From Deltaproteobacteria bacterium (GTDB taxonomy: Bacteria > Desulfobacterota > Binatia > UTPRO1), in contig JADYZW010000013.1 in assembly GCA_020852955.1 (NCBI GenBank), positions 1 to 64,000 of the forward strand: a stretch of DNA of 64,000 nucleotides, given 5' to 3'. Shown here piece by piece: positions 33,801-44,400 of this stretch (position 1 is its first letter; each line of letters opens with the position of its first letter). A program made the position numbers and the translations under genes. The notes under the pieces were generated by a model that ran no database searches, had not been told where the DNA came from, and saw only the letters and a list, made by a program, of their open reading frames with translations.

Positions 33801-34093
33801 CGGTCTCGGCGAACGCCAGCGACGGCGACGGCGTGATCTTCGCGGACGGCGTCGCGGGCAACCTGATCGCGCCGAAGGGGGCGAGCTTCAAGTACAAGGC
33901 GCCCCGCGGCGCGACCGGCGTCACCGACGTCGTCGTGAAGGAGAAGCGGAACTCGGGCGGCATCTTCATCGTGACGCTCAAGACGAAGGGCGCCTGGGCG
34001 CTCGGCGGCGCCGACGAGGACGAGACGACCACGGTCGTGACGCTGAACGTCGGCGGGATGTGCTTCCGGGGCAACGCCAAGAACGTGCGCTGA
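30884..34093 (+). CDS. Secreted beta-propeller/di-heme cytochrome c protein
   Basis: The 1069-residue exported protein starts with a signal peptide (MNGAWFRRAAALGAALVSLG...) and AAGGAGG upstream. Residues 25-520 form YVTN-like propeller blades (PLALSADGTHLFAVNT, AVSPDGGTVYAA, AVSSDGGTLYVAGF). Two c-type heme sites follow: CASCHIF (about 524) and CDGCHRL (about 680), with distal Met candidates such as FHPMKGPM. A Ca-loop-like segment DRDGDSYGDGDELDNGSDPS comes near 910. The C-terminal ~130 residues (from LIDKTGRLSLRGEVLLG to TVVTLNVGGMCFRG) resemble the ends of the proteins at 36321 and 37073. It may transfer electrons outside the cytoplasm, but the substrate is unknown. Confidence 0.82.
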   Translation: MNGAWFRRAAALGAALVSLGSARALAAPSFTLFETGQVRPLALSADGTHLFAVNTPDNRLEVFDVTGASLAHVGGVTVGLEPLAVAARTAGEVWVVNHLSDSVSIVDVSDPAAPRVVRTLLVGDEPRDIVFAGAGGTRAFVTTAHRGQNTPLQATIETILSTPGLGRADVWVFDAANLGVALGGTPLTTVTLFGDTPRALAVSPDGGTVYAAVFHSGNKTTTLSEGLVANSGPNQLPPPKTNFQGTAGPEVGLIVRWDGAKWTDELGRDWNSAVRFALPDKDVFSIDANANPPVPVVGPTSFYAGVGTILFNMATNPVSGKVYVANLDAKNQVRFEGEGVYAAGFKPMGEPASVRGHLAESRITVLDGASVLPRHLNKHIDYATCCAAIPNTENADSLAFPLGMAVSSDGGTLYVAGFGTGEIGVYDTSEIENDTFTPASADQIPVTGGGPTGLVLDEARTRLYVLTRFDNSISVVSTATGNETAHVALHNPEPASVVTGRPRLYDTSFSSSHGDSSCASCHIFGDFDSLAWDLGNPDDTVLNNPGPFSVGPFIDPDFHPMKGPMTTQSLRGMANHGPMHWRGDRTGGNDAGSVQPDSGTFDEDAGFKKFNPAFVGLLGRDAELAPAEMQQFTDFVLQITYPPNPIRNLDNSLTPAQQTGRSFFFGPVSDTFQDCDGCHRLVPSANAAAGVAAPGFFGTDGRSSFENETQILKVPHLRNMYQKVGMFGMAAVPFFNPGDNGFQGDQVRGFGFLHDGSVDTLFRFHQASVFNQTPINGINPTGIPVGPAGDPLRRSIDAFMMAFDSNLAPIVGQQITRTSTNGATADPRITLLEQRADVGECDLVAKGKIGGEERGWLYIGGGEFESNRSDEPTVGDSAIRALANAAGQEITFTCAPPGSGLRIGIDRDGDSYGDGDELDNGSDPSDAGSIPTGVSPVCASVTPALWKSATLIDKTGRLSLRGEVLLGSYAQAPVSANASDGDGVIFADGVAGNLIAPKGASFKYKAPRGATGVTDVVVKEKRNSGGIFIVTLKTKGAWALGGADEDETTTVVTLNVGGMCFRGNAKNVR

Positions 34094-34197
34094 TCGCGCC
34101 GGCGCCGCGCGCACCGGCGAGGGCGGCGTCCTCGTTTGCACGATCGCTCCTCACGGCGCATCCTGCAGCCGTTCCGGGTTCGAGGAAGGGGCCGATC

Positions 34198-35484
34198 ATG
34201 CCGCGCGACACGCTCACCGTCACCGACAATCGCACCGGGCGCACGTACACCCTGCCGATCGCCGGGAACGCGATCACCGCGACCGATCTTCGCCAGATCA
34301 AGGGACCGGACGACTCGGAGCTGATCTCGTTCGATCCGGCGCTGCGCAACACGGCGACGTGCCGGAGCGCGATCACGTATCTCGACGGTCGCACCGGCAC
34401 GCTCGCGCATCGCGGCTACGCGATCGAGGAGCTCGCCGAGCGTTCGAGCTATCTGGAGACCGCCTACCTCATTCTCGAGGGTGAGCTGCCGAACCGGGCG
34501 CAGCTCGACGCGTGGCAGAAAGAGCTCGGACGACATGCGCTGATCCACGAGTACGTCACGCGCTTCATCGACGGCTTCCGCTACGATGCCCACCCGATGA
34601 GCATGCTCATGAGCACGGTGGCCGCGCTCGCGACGTTCCACCCGGACGCGGCCCTGGTCGACGATCCGGGGGTGCGCCGCCACCAGATCGTGCGGCTCCT
34701 CGGGCAGGTGCCGACGCTCGCGGCCTTCGCGCACCGCAAGCGCACGGGTCTGCCGTACGTCTATCCCGATCTCGGGCTCTCCTACGTCGGCAACTTCCTC
34801 AGCATGATGTTCCGCATGACCGAGCTCCGGTACGAACCCGACCCGGTGATCGAGCGCGCGCTCGACGTGCTGTTCCTGCTGCACGCGGATCACGAGCAGG
34901 CATGCTCGACGACGACGATGCGGTGCGTGGGGAGCGCCAAGACCGACCCGTACAGTGCGGCGGCCGCCGCCACCGCCGCCCTCTTCGGGCGCTTCCACGA
35001 CGAGGCGTACGAGGCCGTGATCACGATGCTCGACCGAATCGGCGGACCCGAGGGCGTACCGGCGTTCGTCGCGGAGATCGCGCGCACGCGCGGCGAGCCG
35101 CCCGGGTTCGGCCACCGCGTGTACCGCACCTACGATCCGCGTGCGCGCATCCTGCGCGAGCACGCGGCCAAGGTGTTCGCGGTGACGGGCCGTCCGCGCA
35201 TCTTCGAGACCGCGCTCGCGCTCGAGGAGGCCGCCGCGAAGGACGCATACTTCATGGCGCACGCGCTCTATCCCACGATCGACTTCTACGAGACGATCAT
35301 CTATCACGCGATCGGCTTTCCGCCGGAGATGTTCCCCGTGCTCTTCGCCATTCCGCGCTTCGTCGGGTGGGCGGCGCAGTGGAACGAAATGATGAACGAC
35401 CCCTACCAACGAACGTACCGGCCGCGCCAGCTCTATACCGGCGTCGGCGCGCGCCCGTACCTGCCCATGACGGAACGCGCATGA
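34198..35484 (+). CDS. Citrate synthase-like protein with an altered active-site motif
   Basis: The 428-residue protein has the citrate synthase fold: HRGYAIEELAERSSYLETAY, HADHEQACSTTTMRCVGS, GFGHRVYRTYDPRA (catalytic His of the RxYxxxDPR region) and YPTIDFYETIIYHAIGFP (catalytic Asp), ending near GARPYLPM. The usual LHGGANExxL block is FHDEAYEAVITML here (about residue 267): the His is kept but the GGAN acetyl-CoA-contacting loop is replaced. It may be a paralogue using a different acyl-CoA. The ATG follows a GAGGAAGGGG site. The class II aldolase-like gene overlaps its stop by four bases. Confidence 0.8.
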   Translation: MPRDTLTVTDNRTGRTYTLPIAGNAITATDLRQIKGPDDSELISFDPALRNTATCRSAITYLDGRTGTLAHRGYAIEELAERSSYLETAYLILEGELPNRAQLDAWQKELGRHALIHEYVTRFIDGFRYDAHPMSMLMSTVAALATFHPDAALVDDPGVRRHQIVRLLGQVPTLAAFAHRKRTGLPYVYPDLGLSYVGNFLSMMFRMTELRYEPDPVIERALDVLFLLHADHEQACSTTTMRCVGSAKTDPYSAAAAATAALFGRFHDEAYEAVITMLDRIGGPEGVPAFVAEIARTRGEPPGFGHRVYRTYDPRARILREHAAKVFAVTGRPRIFETALALEEAAAKDAYFMAHALYPTIDFYETIIYHAIGFPPEMFPVLFAIPRFVGWAAQWNEMMNDPYQRTYRPRQLYTGVGARPYLPMTERA

Positions 35485-36086
35485 CGCTCGATGAGTTGAA
35501 GAAGCACCTGGTGGACATCTGCCATTGCGCGAGCGAGCGGTGGCTCACCGCCGGCTCGGGCGGCAACATCAGCGTCCGGATCCCCGACACGACCCGCTAC
35601 CTCTGCACGGCGACGGGCGTGACCTTCCGCGACACCGCGGTCGAGAACGTTGTCGAGATGGACCTCGACGGCCGGCAGCTCAGTCCCGGCCCGTGGAAGC
35701 CGTCGAAGGAGCATCGGTGGCACGCCGGCATTCTGGCGCTTCGCCCCGAGGTCCACGGTGTCGTCCATACGCACTCCACCGCGACCATGGCCTTCGGCAT
35801 CGTGAACATGACGCCGCCCCACATGACCGGACAGGCGCGCGCCCACCTTGGCAAGATCCAGATCGTACCCTATGCGGACGCGGGGTCCGACGAGCTCCGC
35901 GACCTGATCGTCGACGTCTACGAGGCGCATCCCGAGACCCGCATCGTGCTGCTCGCGAACCACGGGCTTGCCGCGACCGGGCCGTCCCTCCTCGAGGCCT
36001 ACAATCGGGCCGAAATCGTGGAGGATTCCGCCCAGGCGTATCTGCACTGCCGGATCCTCGGCCGGGAGCCCGCGACCGACTTCTGA
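35481..36086 (+). CDS. Class II aldolase/adducin-type protein (MtnB-like)
   Basis: The 201-residue protein has the class II aldolase fold of fuculose-phosphate aldolases and methylthioribulose-1-phosphate dehydratase. Metal ligands are visible: GSGGNISVRI near residue 27 (phosphate loop), catalytic Glu in KPSKEHRWH (about 77), HTHS (about 96-99) and the last His in LLANHGLAATG (about 157). The reaction could be aldol cleavage or dehydration; length suits MtnB or AraD-like proteins. Its ATG overlaps the citrate-synthase-like stop (ATGA), so the two are translationally coupled and may act in one pathway. Confidence 0.83.
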   Translation: MTLDELKKHLVDICHCASERWLTAGSGGNISVRIPDTTRYLCTATGVTFRDTAVENVVEMDLDGRQLSPGPWKPSKEHRWHAGILALRPEVHGVVHTHSTATMAFGIVNMTPPHMTGQARAHLGKIQIVPYADAGSDELRDLIVDVYEAHPETRIVLLANHGLAATGPSLLEAYNRAEIVEDSAQAYLHCRILGREPATDF

Positions 36087-36120
36087 CGGGGACGTCCGGG
36101 CGCGTCGCGGGAGATTTTTC

Positions 36121-36149
36121 TTGACAGTCCGGCGTCGACGACGCTAGCG
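36121..36149 (+). promoter_or_regulatory. Possible sigma-70 promoter for the TSP3 protein operon
   Basis: A perfect TTGACA at 36121-36126 is followed after 17 bases by CTAGCG, a weak -10. The start codon lies about 165 bases downstream, leaving a long leader. A TTTTTC run just upstream may belong to termination of the previous gene. Confidence 0.35.
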
Positions 36150-36320
36150 CTCTGCTCTGCGATCTCGCGCGTCGTCCGACGCGTCTCGCACGCCCCCCCC
36201 CGTGTGCCGGAACCAGAAGAGCCCTCGTCGCGGCCCCGCGCGACCGACCTCCCGCGACACGCGCGTCCGTGTGTCGTGTCTTCCGTCTCCGGCGCCCCTT
36301 CCCGCCCAGAGGAGGCTCCC

Positions 36321-37072
36321 GTGACTCGTTCCTTCCGTGGCCTGATTCCGACGCTCGCCGCCGTTGCCGCGGTGCTCGCGGTCGCGTCGCCGGTGTCCGC
36401 ATGCGTGTCGGATGCCGAATGCGACGATGGTGTCGCCTGCACGCTCATCGATACCTGCCAGGCAGGCGTCTGCATCCCGGGCGGCGGCGGGGATGCGGAC
36501 GGCGACGGTATCTGCGACGCGGAGGACGACTGCCCGGCCGTCGCGAACCCGGAGCAGGCCGACCTCGACGGCGACGCCGCCGGCGACGTCTGCGACGCCG
36601 ACGACCGCGAACTCAACCTCGTCGTGGTGAAGGTGATGCGGAACGTTTCCAACACGCCGTCGAAGCAGAACGGTCGCATCTTCCTGAAGGGCGATTTCCT
36701 GACGATCGACGAGGAGCCGTTCGGGGCGGCGAGCGGCTTTCTGGTGCGGATCCAAGACGGCCCCGGCGCATCGCTTCTCGACGCCACCTTCAGTTGGACG
36801 TCGGCGGACTGCCGGACGAACTCGAGCGGCGTCATCAAGTGCAAGAGCCCCGACAAACGCGTGCAGGCGGTCTTCAACCCGATCAAGGGATTCCCGGGGG
36901 CGGCGTACCGCTTCATCATGAAGATGTCGCGCCTCGGCCTGCCGGGCCCCTTCGCCGAGCCGGTTCGCGTCACGATCGTCAACCAACCGGCGACGCTCGT
37001 GCAGGGGATCGACCGCGTCGGCGTCATCCTCGACTGCCGGCAGGTCAACTCCGGCATCGTGTGCCGCGAAGG

Positions 37073-37076
<4 letters not shown>
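36321..37076 (+). CDS. Secreted thrombospondin type 3-repeat protein
   Basis: The 251-residue exported protein has a signal peptide ([19 protein letters not shown], cleavage after VSA), a GAGGAGG ribosome site, a Cys-rich N-terminal segment and calcium-binding TSP3-type repeats ([20 protein letters not shown], then [12 protein letters not shown]). The remaining 150 residues are a beta-rich domain with [13 protein letters not shown] and GVILDCRQ, clearly related to the end of the next gene's product ([20 protein letters not shown]). Function is unknown; a surface or matrix role is plausible. The next gene overlaps the stop by four bases. Confidence 0.75.
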
Positions 37077-39643
<2,567 letters not shown>

Positions 39644-39655
39644 CGCGTTGAGCCT

Positions 39656-39694
39656 GCGGAGCGGAGCCCGGGGCGTTCGCGGGCTCCGCTCCGC
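39656..39694. terminator. Bidirectional terminator between convergent genes
   Basis: A perfect 15-bp stem (39656-39670 with 39680-39694) with a 9-nt loop lies exactly between the stops of the rightward vWA protein gene and the leftward DUF1554 gene. It would serve both. Confidence 0.75.
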
Positions 39695-39695
39695 C

Positions 39696-41444
39696 TCACT
39701 GCTGCAGGCAGTAGACGTGGTGCTCCGTGGCGCACGCCGACGTGTTGGCGGTGTTGTTCCACCACGTCGCGCTCGCGAAGGTCGCGCTGCCGAAGATCGC
39801 CGCGCCGGTACTCGAGGCGAAGTCCCCGCACGTCGTCGTGCTCGTGCCGGCGACCGACGGCGTCGTCGCTCCGCTCCAGGCGACGTCCGACAGGCTGCCG
39901 AGGTACGCGCCGGTCGGCCGCTGCCAGATGCCGCTCGCGAGCGTGCCGCCGGCCGCGAGGGTCGCGCCGTCGGCGACGAACGTGCCGTCGCGGCGCACGT
40001 AGGTCGCGGCGAGCGCGATCCGCGACACCGCGCTCGCGGTCGAGGTCGCGAGGAGGGCCTTGTAGGTGCCGGAGAGCGACGCGCCGAGCGCTTCGCTCGC
40101 GCACATCGCGTCCGCGCTCGCGATGCCGTCGCCGGTACTCGGGTCGAGGGTGCCGTTCGTGATGAACGCGAGCTTGCCTTCGGTGACCGTCGGCCCGAGC
40201 GCGTTCGCGCCGAGGCTGGTGCCGAAACAATAGATGCGGCGCGGCTGCGAGCAGTTGCCGTTCGCCGCGTCCGTCCAGGCGGCGGGGCCGCCGAGGCCGT
40301 TGCCGATGCGGCCGTTGCCGCTCGTCGCCGTCCAGTTGGCGCAGGTGGCGCCACTCGTGGTGCCGTTCTTCTGCGTCCCCGTCCATACCTCGACCGCGCC
40401 GAGGTCGTTGCCGCGCTCGTCGAGGCGGATGGCGTTGAAGACCTGATTCGCCGCGAGGGCGGACGGGAGGTCGGCGACCGGCGCGCCGTCCGGCCGCACG
40501 AAGCCGCGCGCGGCGCCGAGCCGGTCGATCGCGTTCACCGTCGCCGTCGAGAGCCAGGCGACGTAGGCGCCCGACAGGCCGGCCCCGGCGGCGCGGGTGG
40601 TGCAGATGGCGTCGGCGCCGGCGAGCCCGCCGAGGTCGCCGCCGTGGGTCGTCGAGGTTGCGAAGACGAGGTTGAAGACCCCGGGGGTCGCGGTGGCCGT
40701 CGGCGTCGGCGTGGCGGTCGCGGTCAGGGTGGGCGTCGGCGTCTGCGATCGGGTCGGCGTCGGTGTGAGGCTCGTCGCGGTCTCGTGCGGAGTCGGCGTC
40801 GCCGTCGCCGCGACGGTCGGGGTGGCCGTCGGCAGGGCGAGGGTCGAGGTCGGGGTGGGGGCGGCCGAGGGCGTCGCCGACGCGGGCGCGGGGCACGCGG
40901 CGGCGCGCAGATCGTACCCGACGCTCGCGAGGAGCGCTTCGGCGCGCGGCGTGCCCGACTCGGTGACGTCCGCGGCGCGGCAGTCCGCGATGCGCCGCAC
41001 GCACTCGACGTAGTCGTCGAGCGCGCCCGCCGGGTCGATGCCGAAGCGGAGGCACGTCCCGCGGAGCGCGTCCACGTCGAGGGCGGCGTCGCCGCGCAGC
41101 ACGTCGAAGGAGACCAGCGCCGTTCCGCACGCCTTCACGATCGCGCCGCGGAGCTTCACGCCGGCCTGCTCCACGCGCAGGATCTGCTTGTCGCAGGCGG
41201 TGGCGGCCCTGGCCGTGCAGCCGCCGTCGCCCGGCTTCAGCTGCACGCAGGCGAAGACCGCGTCGAGGCACTTCTGGACGCTCGCGAGCCGCGCCGCGGT
41301 GAAGGTGCGGGCGGCCTTGCCGAGCGCCTTCTGGCACTTCACAACGACGCGGGCGGTCGCCGGGTCGGGCACGCTCTGGGCCGCCGCGGGCGGCGCGAAC
41401 GATGCCAGCACGACGGCGAGGACGATGGGGACGGGGAATCGCAC
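39696..41444 (-). CDS. Secreted DUF1554 (two copies) protein with Thr/Pro linker
   Basis: The 582-residue protein has a signal peptide (MRFPVPIVLAVVLASFAPP, cleavage after AAA). Then comes a Cys-patterned helical domain to residue about 180 (VVKCQKALGKAARTFTAAR, SVQKCLDAVFACVQ), a low-complexity Ser/Thr/Pro/Ala linker (about 185-255) and two DUF1554-like domains. The first runs from VFATSTTHGGDLGGLAGADA, the second from LAFITNGTLDPSTGDGIASA, each with YxA(W/L)LxTxT and a closing RRIYCFG or HHVYCLQQ. DUF1554 is known from Leptospira surface proteins. Function is unknown. Mucin-like linkers typically space surface domains. Confidence 0.8.
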   Translation of the reverse strand: MRFPVPIVLAVVLASFAPPAAAQSVPDPATARVVVKCQKALGKAARTFTAARLASVQKCLDAVFACVQLKPGDGGCTARAATACDKQILRVEQAGVKLRGAIVKACGTALVSFDVLRGDAALDVDALRGTCLRFGIDPAGALDDYVECVRRIADCRAADVTESGTPRAEALLASVGYDLRAAACPAPASATPSAAPTPTSTLALPTATPTVAATATPTPHETATSLTPTPTRSQTPTPTLTATATPTPTATATPGVFNLVFATSTTHGGDLGGLAGADAICTTRAAGAGLSGAYVAWLSTATVNAIDRLGAARGFVRPDGAPVADLPSALAANQVFNAIRLDERGNDLGAVEVWTGTQKNGTTSGATCANWTATSGNGRIGNGLGGPAAWTDAANGNCSQPRRIYCFGTSLGANALGPTVTEGKLAFITNGTLDPSTGDGIASADAMCASEALGASLSGTYKALLATSTASAVSRIALAATYVRRDGTFVADGATLAAGGTLASGIWQRPTGAYLGSLSDVAWSGATTPSVAGTSTTTCGDFASSTGAAIFGSATFASATWWNNTANTSACATEHHVYCLQQ

Positions 41445-41528
41445 GCGGCGGGAGCTCGTGAAGGGGGGCTCCTCCGAGGTATGGTCGCCGGCGCTTTCCC
41501 GGTCAAGGAGGAATCCGGCCTGCCGGAA

Positions 41529-42182
41529 TCACGCCGACAGGCGCGACAGGAATCCCTGGTCCTGCTCGACGAGCGCCTTCAGCGAGGGTCGCTCGACGAT
41601 GCGCTCGAACCACGCGGCGACCGCCGGAAACTTCTCCCGGTCGACCTCGACGCCGGCGTGGCGGAGGTTCACGAGCTGGCAGGCGACGCTCACGTCGGCG
41701 AGCGTGAAGGCCTCGGCGACGAGGTAGTGGCGGCCGCCGAGCTCGCCTTCGAGGTAGGCGAGGAAGGTCGGCAGCTCCTTGAGGCCGCTCTGCACGACCG
41801 CTTCGTCGCAGCCGCCCTTGATGAGCTTCGCGCTGATGACGCGCTGGAAGAAGATCTTTGCCGTGAGGCTCGGGGCCATGCCGCCGTCGGCGTACTCGTC
41901 GAACCAGCGCATGCGGCCGCGCTCGTAGGGATCGCGCGGGAAGAGGGCGGGCGTCGGGAAGCGTTCCTCCAGGTACTCGACGATGACCGTGCTGTCGGCG
42001 AGCGGCCGGCCCTGCTCGTCCTCGAGGGCGGGGATGCGCCCGAGCGGGCTCCGCTTCAGGAGGTCACCGCTCTTGTCGAACGGATTCGTCGCGACGAGCT
42101 CGTAGGGAACCTGCTTCTCGCTCAACACGCAGCGAACCTTGCGTACGAAGGGGGAGAGCAGCGCGCCGTAGATCTTGAGCAT
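41529..42182 (-). CDS. Glutathione S-transferase family protein
   Basis: The 217-residue protein has a GST N-terminal thioredoxin-like domain (MLKIYGALLSPFVRKVRCVL, cis-Pro in GRIPALEDEQGRPLADSTVI) and a helical C-terminal domain with AEAFTLADVSVACQLVNLRH (about 155-175). The Ser in SPFVRKV is the probable glutathione-activating residue. It is a second, unlinked GST in the window, only distantly similar to the one at 15335. The ATG has GAAAGGAG a few bases before it. Confidence 0.88.
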   Translation of the reverse strand: MLKIYGALLSPFVRKVRCVLSEKQVPYELVATNPFDKSGDLLKRSPLGRIPALEDEQGRPLADSTVIVEYLEERFPTPALFPRDPYERGRMRWFDEYADGGMAPSLTAKIFFQRVISAKLIKGGCDEAVVQSGLKELPTFLAYLEGELGGRHYLVAEAFTLADVSVACQLVNLRHAGVEVDREKFPAVAAWFERIVERPSLKALVEQDQGFLSRLSA

Positions 42183-42405
42183 GGGGGCTCCTTTCGAGCG
42201 TGGTGTGCGCCACTCTGCGGCGCCGAGCGGTCAACTAGCCACCGCCGCCGCTTGAAGCAATGACACGCGATCGTCGCGCTCGGGTTCGACCGCCTCTCGG
42301 CGTGGACCGGGCGGGCGATGGCACCCGCTGAAGTCGCCGCAGTTCGCCTCGATGGCGGTGACCCCGTGGTTGCGGCCACCGTACGCCACACGCTACACGC
42401 GGGCG

Positions 42406-42807
42406 ATGCGTCGCCTGCCGTACCCGCTCCTCTGCGCGCTCATCGGCGGCGTTCTCGGGTGGATCCCGATGTTCCTGCACGGGCCGATTCCCGAGAAGTT
42501 CAACCTCTACTACCTCCGGGGCGCGGTCGCCGTGTGGAGCTGGTATGCGGCGCGGCTCCTCGTCGGTGTCATGGTCGGCATCACGTGGTGGCCGCCACGC
42601 TGGTATCTCCGCGGCCCGCTCTGCGGATTCCTCATGATCCTGCCGTGCGGGATCATGTCGCTCGCCGTCCCGACCTGCGGCCCCGTCTGCACGTTCTGGA
42701 ACGAGACGACTGCGACGTCCGTCGGCTTCCTCGTCGCCGGCATCGCGTATTGGCTGACCGGCAAGCACCACGCGCTCGACGAACCCCGGCGGACGCCGGC
42801 CGTCTGA
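42406..42807 (+). CDS. Small hypothetical membrane protein
   Basis: The 133-residue protein has about three or four membrane segments (PLLCALIGGVLGWIPMFLHG, LLVGVMVGITWW, GFLMILPCGIMSLAVP, SVGFLVAGIAYWL) and a cysteine pair in TCGPVCTFWN. No enzymatic motif is seen and I recognise no family. It is divergent from the GST. The ATG at 42406 is chosen because it opens directly into the first helix; a better ribosome site is not evident. Confidence 0.6.
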   Translation: MRRLPYPLLCALIGGVLGWIPMFLHGPIPEKFNLYYLRGAVAVWSWYAARLLVGVMVGITWWPPRWYLRGPLCGFLMILPCGIMSLAVPTCGPVCTFWNETTATSVGFLVAGIAYWLTGKHHALDEPRRTPAV

Positions 42808-42936
42808 CGGAGGGCGCCCCCGATCGACGACCGTCTCGTCGGGCTCGGGCCCGGGGTCGAGGTCTTCAGGTGCGTTCGCCGCGATCGCACGACGCTCCGA
42901 TTGCCACGCCGCGGCGGAGTGCTACGGTCGCCGGCC

Positions 42937-44118
42937 ATGACGACGCCGTCCTATGCGCTCTTCGACACCCCGATCGGCCGCTGCGGCATCGCGTGGGGGC
43001 CGAAAGGCGTCACCGGGCTCCAGCTCCCGGTCGGTGGTCGGCGCGCGACCCGGGCGCGCATGCGCGCGCGCTTCCCGGTCGCGACCGAGGCCGAGCCGTC
43101 CGCCGTCGTTGCCCGCGTCGTCGACGGGATCGGCAGGCTCCTCGCCGGGGAGAAGGTCGATCTCTCGACGGTCCCCCTCGACATGGACGGCGTGCCGCCG
43201 TTCCACCGCCGCGTCTACGAGGCGGCGCGCGCGATCGCCGCCGGGGCGACGCTGTCGTACGGGGAGGTCGCCGTTCGCCTCGGCGTGCCGGGAGCGGCGC
43301 GCGCCGTCGGCCAGGCGCTCGGGCGGAATCCCTTCCCGATCGTCGTGCCGTGCCATCGCGTGCTCGCGGCCGGCAACAAGGCGGGCGGCTTCACGGCGAC
43401 CGGCGGCGTCGATACGAAGCTCCGCATGCTCACGCTCGAAGGCGGCCCGCGGCCCGCGGCGCCCGCGCCGCGACTCTTCGACGGCAACGCGGCCATCGGC
43501 TTCGACTGGCGCGCCGCCGTCGCCCATCTGAAAGCCTCCGATCCGAAGCTCGGGCGCGTGATCGACGCCGCCGGCGCGGCCAACGCGCTCGTCCTCAAGA
43601 AGACGCCGAGCCTCTTCGGGGCGCTCGCGGAGGCGATCGTCTACCAGCAGCTCTCCGGCAAGGCCGCGGCCACGATCTACGGCCGCGTGTGCGCGCTCTT
43701 CCCGCGCGCGCCGCACGGCCCGACCGCCGAGCGCGTGCACCGCATCGCCGAGGCGCGCCTGCGCGGCGCCGGGCTCTCGGCCGCGAAGGTCGCGGCCATC
43801 AAGGATCTCGCGCGCCGGGACCGCGCCGGCGAGATTCCGACGCTCGCCGAGGCGCGTGCGATGGACGACGAGGCCATCGTCGAACGCCTGACCGCCGTGC
43901 GCGGCATCGGGCGCTGGACCGCCGAGATGCTGCTCATCTTCCGCCTCGGCCGCCCCGACGTGCTCCCCGTCGGCGACTACGGCGTCCGCAAGGGCTTCGC
44001 GCTCGCGCACCGGAAGCGCGCGCTCCCGACGCCGCAGGCGCTCGCGCAGCACGGCGAGCGCTGGCGGCCGTACCGGACGGTCGCCAGCTGGTACTGCTGG
44101 CGCGCGCTCGAGCTGTAG
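42937..44118 (+). CDS. Fusion of O6-alkylguanine transferase and AlkA-type glycosylase
   Basis: The 393-residue protein joins two alkylation-repair activities. Residues 1-170 are an Ogt/MGMT domain with the suicide Cys in IVVPCHRVL (about 147), preceded by SYGEVAVRLG and ARAVGQALGRNPFP. Residues 180-393 are an HhH-GPD glycosylase of AlkA type: LFGALAEAIVYQQLSG, the hairpin LTAVRGIGRWTAEMLLIF and catalytic Asp in LPVGDYGVRKG (about 348). The usual Ada regulatory N-terminus is absent. Both active sites look intact. Such a fusion would deal with O6-alkylguanine and N3-alkyladenine from one gene. Confidence 0.9.
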   Translation: MTTPSYALFDTPIGRCGIAWGPKGVTGLQLPVGGRRATRARMRARFPVATEAEPSAVVARVVDGIGRLLAGEKVDLSTVPLDMDGVPPFHRRVYEAARAIAAGATLSYGEVAVRLGVPGAARAVGQALGRNPFPIVVPCHRVLAAGNKAGGFTATGGVDTKLRMLTLEGGPRPAAPAPRLFDGNAAIGFDWRAAVAHLKASDPKLGRVIDAAGAANALVLKKTPSLFGALAEAIVYQQLSGKAAATIYGRVCALFPRAPHGPTAERVHRIAEARLRGAGLSAAKVAAIKDLARRDRAGEIPTLAEARAMDDEAIVERLTAVRGIGRWTAEMLLIFRLGRPDVLPVGDYGVRKGFALAHRKRALPTPQALAQHGERWRPYRTVASWYCWRALEL

Positions 44119-44400
44119 CGCCATCCCGGCGCGGCGGTCTTCTCGGGCCGATCCCTCCCGCGGTCGTCAGCACGTGCCGAGACGATCCGCGGCCTCCCGT
44201 GGCGACCAGATCGCGGCGCCGCGCCCGTCCCGGGCGCTCGGTGATGGGTCGCCTTGCGGCAACGGACAGCTCGCCGACCGCAAAGCATGGAGCCGCCGCC
44301 GTGGTGTAGGTGCTGGGTGCTTGGGAACCAGGAGCTGCAAGACGACCCACCACCCAGCGCCGCGACGAGACGCCACCGTCGATTCGGGCTATGGAGGCGC

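Noticed and set aside
40680..40900. GTCGGCG-rich stretch as a microsatellite or recombination site
   Set aside because: It is simply the codon pattern for the Thr/Pro/Ala linker of the DUF1554 protein.
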